Shown here: one piece after another, positions 62,932-64,000 of the stretch
How positions within the stretch are numbered: the stretch's first letter is position 1
Layout: each line of letters starts with the position of its first letter
DNA from: Enhygromyxa salina
GTDB lineage: Bacteria > Myxococcota_A > Polyangia > Nannocystales > Nannocystaceae
Length of the DNA: 64,000 nt
NCBI RefSeq assembly: GCF_000737335.2
Contig: NZ_JMCC02000044.1
Coordinates: 1 to 64,000 of the forward strand
Direction: 5' to 3'
The notes under the pieces: model-generated
Database searches by the model: none
What the model was told of the DNA's origin: nothing
The model's input: the letters and a program-made list of their open reading frames with translations, nothing else
Position numbers and translations under genes: made by a program

Positions 62932-63702
62932 TTGCCGCAAGCACTCACTCACCGGATCGATCAACGCACCCCTGGGCAGTTGCGAGGCCTGAGCCTGCAG
63001 CCTGGTTTCACCGCCGCCGCCCTGGGCTCGGTCCTGATTGCGACCGGCGCGACGCGAGTCTTGTGCACGGCCTCGCTCGAGCCACGCACGCCGTCGTGGC
63101 TCGCTCGCGGTGGTTGGATCACGGCCGAGTACGCGATGTTGCCTGGCGCGACTCGGCCACGTGGGCGCCGTGATCCAGGTGGGCGCGGCAAAGAGATCCA
63201 GCGCCTGATCGGCCGCTCGCTGCGGGCGGGTGTCGATCTCAGCCAGCTCGTGGGTCCCGATGGGGGCCTCTCGATCGTCTGCGACTGCGACGTGATCGAA
63301 GCCGACGGCGGGACGCGTACGGCCTCCGTCACCGGCGCTTGGGTCGCCCTCGAGATCTGCCTGCGCAAGCTGGTGGCCAGCGGCAAGCTCAGCGCCCACC
63401 CCGGGCTGGGTCAGGTCGCGGCTGTGTCAGTGGGTATCGTGGAGTCCGAGGGTGCCGAGGACGATCCCATCGCGATGCTCGACCTCTGCTACCAAGAGGA
63501 CAGCCGCGCCGTCGTCGATCTCAACGTGGTCATGCGAGGGGGGATGCCCGACGCGCCGCTTGGCTTGGTCGAGGTCCAGGGGACCGGCGAACGCGGGGAT
63601 TTCAGCCGCGCGCAGCTCGATCGAATGCTCGATCTGGCCGAGTCCGGGGTCGCCGAGCTGATGGCCGCACAGCGGGCTGCACTGATCGAAGCGGGAGTGT
63701 GA
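62932..63702 (+). CDS. rph: Ribonuclease PH
   Basis: RNase PH trims the 3' ends of tRNA precursors by phosphorolysis. The 256-residue protein starts at TTG 62932 (PQALTHRIDQRTPGQLRGLS), with GAGAG upstream; no ATG is near and this start matches the family (RxDGRxPDQLR). Conserved parts: ATGATRVLCTASLEPRTPSW, GGWITAEYAMLPGATRPRGR, GKEIQRLIGRSLRAGVDL, DCDVIEADGGTRTASVTGAW and MRGGMPDAPLGLVEVQGT. The common GRTxEIQRLIGR appears as GKEIQRLIGR and the region between is short, so it is slightly divergent. It lies 4 bp before rdgB, a frequent pairing. Confidence 0.92.
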   Translation: MPQALTHRIDQRTPGQLRGLSLQPGFTAAALGSVLIATGATRVLCTASLEPRTPSWLARGGWITAEYAMLPGATRPRGRRDPGGRGKEIQRLIGRSLRAGVDLSQLVGPDGGLSIVCDCDVIEADGGTRTASVTGAWVALEICLRKLVASGKLSAHPGLGQVAAVSVGIVESEGAEDDPIAMLDLCYQEDSRAVVDLNVVMRGGMPDAPLGLVEVQGTGERGDFSRAQLDRMLDLAESGVAELMAAQRAALIEAGV

Positions 63703-63706
63703 GTCG

Positions 63707-64000
63707 ATGCCTCGTCGAATCGTCGTCGCCACCAGCAACCCTCACAAGCTCCAAGAGCTGACGTCGATGCTCGCGCGGGCGCGCTTTCCCGAGGTGCGCC
63801 AGCTCGAGATCGTCAGCGTGGCCGCGCTGCCCGAGTACGGCAAGCCGCCCGAGATCGAGGAGACCGAGATCACCTTCGTGGGCAACGCCGTGCTCAAAGC
63901 CGCCGGGATCGCGCAGTGGTTGCGCACGGTCGGCGCGCCGCGCGACGAGCTGGTCCTCGCCGATGACTCGGGCCTGTGCGTGGACGCCTTTGACGGCAAG
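63707..64000 (+). CDS. rdgB: XTP/dITP diphosphatase (RdgB/HAM1), cut by the window end
   Basis: The first 98 codons of a RdgB/HAM1 protein are visible: VVATSNPHKLQEL (the ATxNxxK nucleotide-binding start), EIEETEITFVGNAVLKA and LADDSGLCVDAFDG, the latter with the catalytic Asp pair. The enzyme removes non-canonical ITP, XTP and dITP from the nucleotide pool. It starts 4 bp after the rph stop, the usual rph-rdgB pair. The C-terminal half lies beyond 64000. Confidence 0.93.
   Translation, partial: MPRRIVVATSNPHKLQELTSMLARARFPEVRQLEIVSVAALPEYGKPPEIEETEITFVGNAVLKAAGIAQWLRTVGAPRDELVLADDSGLCVDAFDGK

Overview
The window is high-GC DNA that reads like a myxobacterial chromosome, most likely the Nannocystis/Plesiocystis branch. 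Reasons: many lipoproteins with Gly-Asp or Gly-Glu repeat linkers (46291, 58216, 61545), a MopE-type CDGLDEDCNG motif, an FHA-GGDEF protein, TPR/HEAT and pseudokinase proteins, lysine-rich H1-like tails, and abundant small intergenic repeats. This is inferred from gene content; no rRNA or tRNA gene was found to test it. No CRISPR array, phage or complete insertion sequence was seen.

Left part (1-16.9 kb): the acidic tail of a truncated gene, an RluB-type pseudouridine synthase, a zinc-independent S14/L31 ribosomal protein pair ending in a good terminator, the TldD/TldE protease pair (TldE with an H1-like tail), a CysQ-like phosphatase, a DUF2723 membrane glycosyltransferase, a TetR regulator, an exported membrane protein, then glyA followed by a lipoprotein and a TPR-pseudokinase on the minus strand, and an FHA-GGDEF diguanylate cyclase.

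Tryptophan region (17-26.6 kb): a SRPBCC protein and trpE, trpG, trpD, trpC, trpF, trpB, trpA on the plus strand. Between trpF and trpB sit two overlapping genes of lower GC: a HipA/HipT-like kinase and a protein with HipS-like and HIRAN-like regions. A 49-bp repeat lies both before the operon and immediately after this pair. Right behind trpA comes a four-gene overlapping unit (TPM-domain membrane protein, Tim44-like protein with two zinc ribbons, lipoprotein, TonB-dependent receptor).

Middle (32.4-47.7 kb): an ATP/ADP-translocase-like carrier, a probable Tat-exported NAD-dependent epimerase lipoprotein, a 710-bp gene-free stretch that carries two 143-bp MITE-like modules inside a 220-bp-arm inverted repeat, pssA, two paralogous lipoproteins, a DciA-like protein, a PilZ protein, a dolichol-phosphate-mannose-synthase-like transferase with a class IV aminotransferase, a TPR/DHH cluster and an exported esterase.

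Right part (47.3-64 kb): a truncated ECF sigma factor next to a 1015-residue TPR/HEAT protein, a duplicated-domain lipoprotein, an 880-bp repeat-rich gap, lipA, a DnaJ-class chaperone, a B12-binding radical SAM/DUF2344 fusion, a MopE-like lipoprotein, a 3-hydroxyacyl-CoA dehydrogenase/crotonase fusion, small lipoproteins, rph and the start of rdgB.

The most unusual items are the HipA-like/HIRAN pair inside the trp operon, the twin MITE-like inverted repeat, the TPM/Tim44/lipoprotein/TonB-receptor unit, and several intergenic hairpin repeat families placed just before start codons or just after stop codons.
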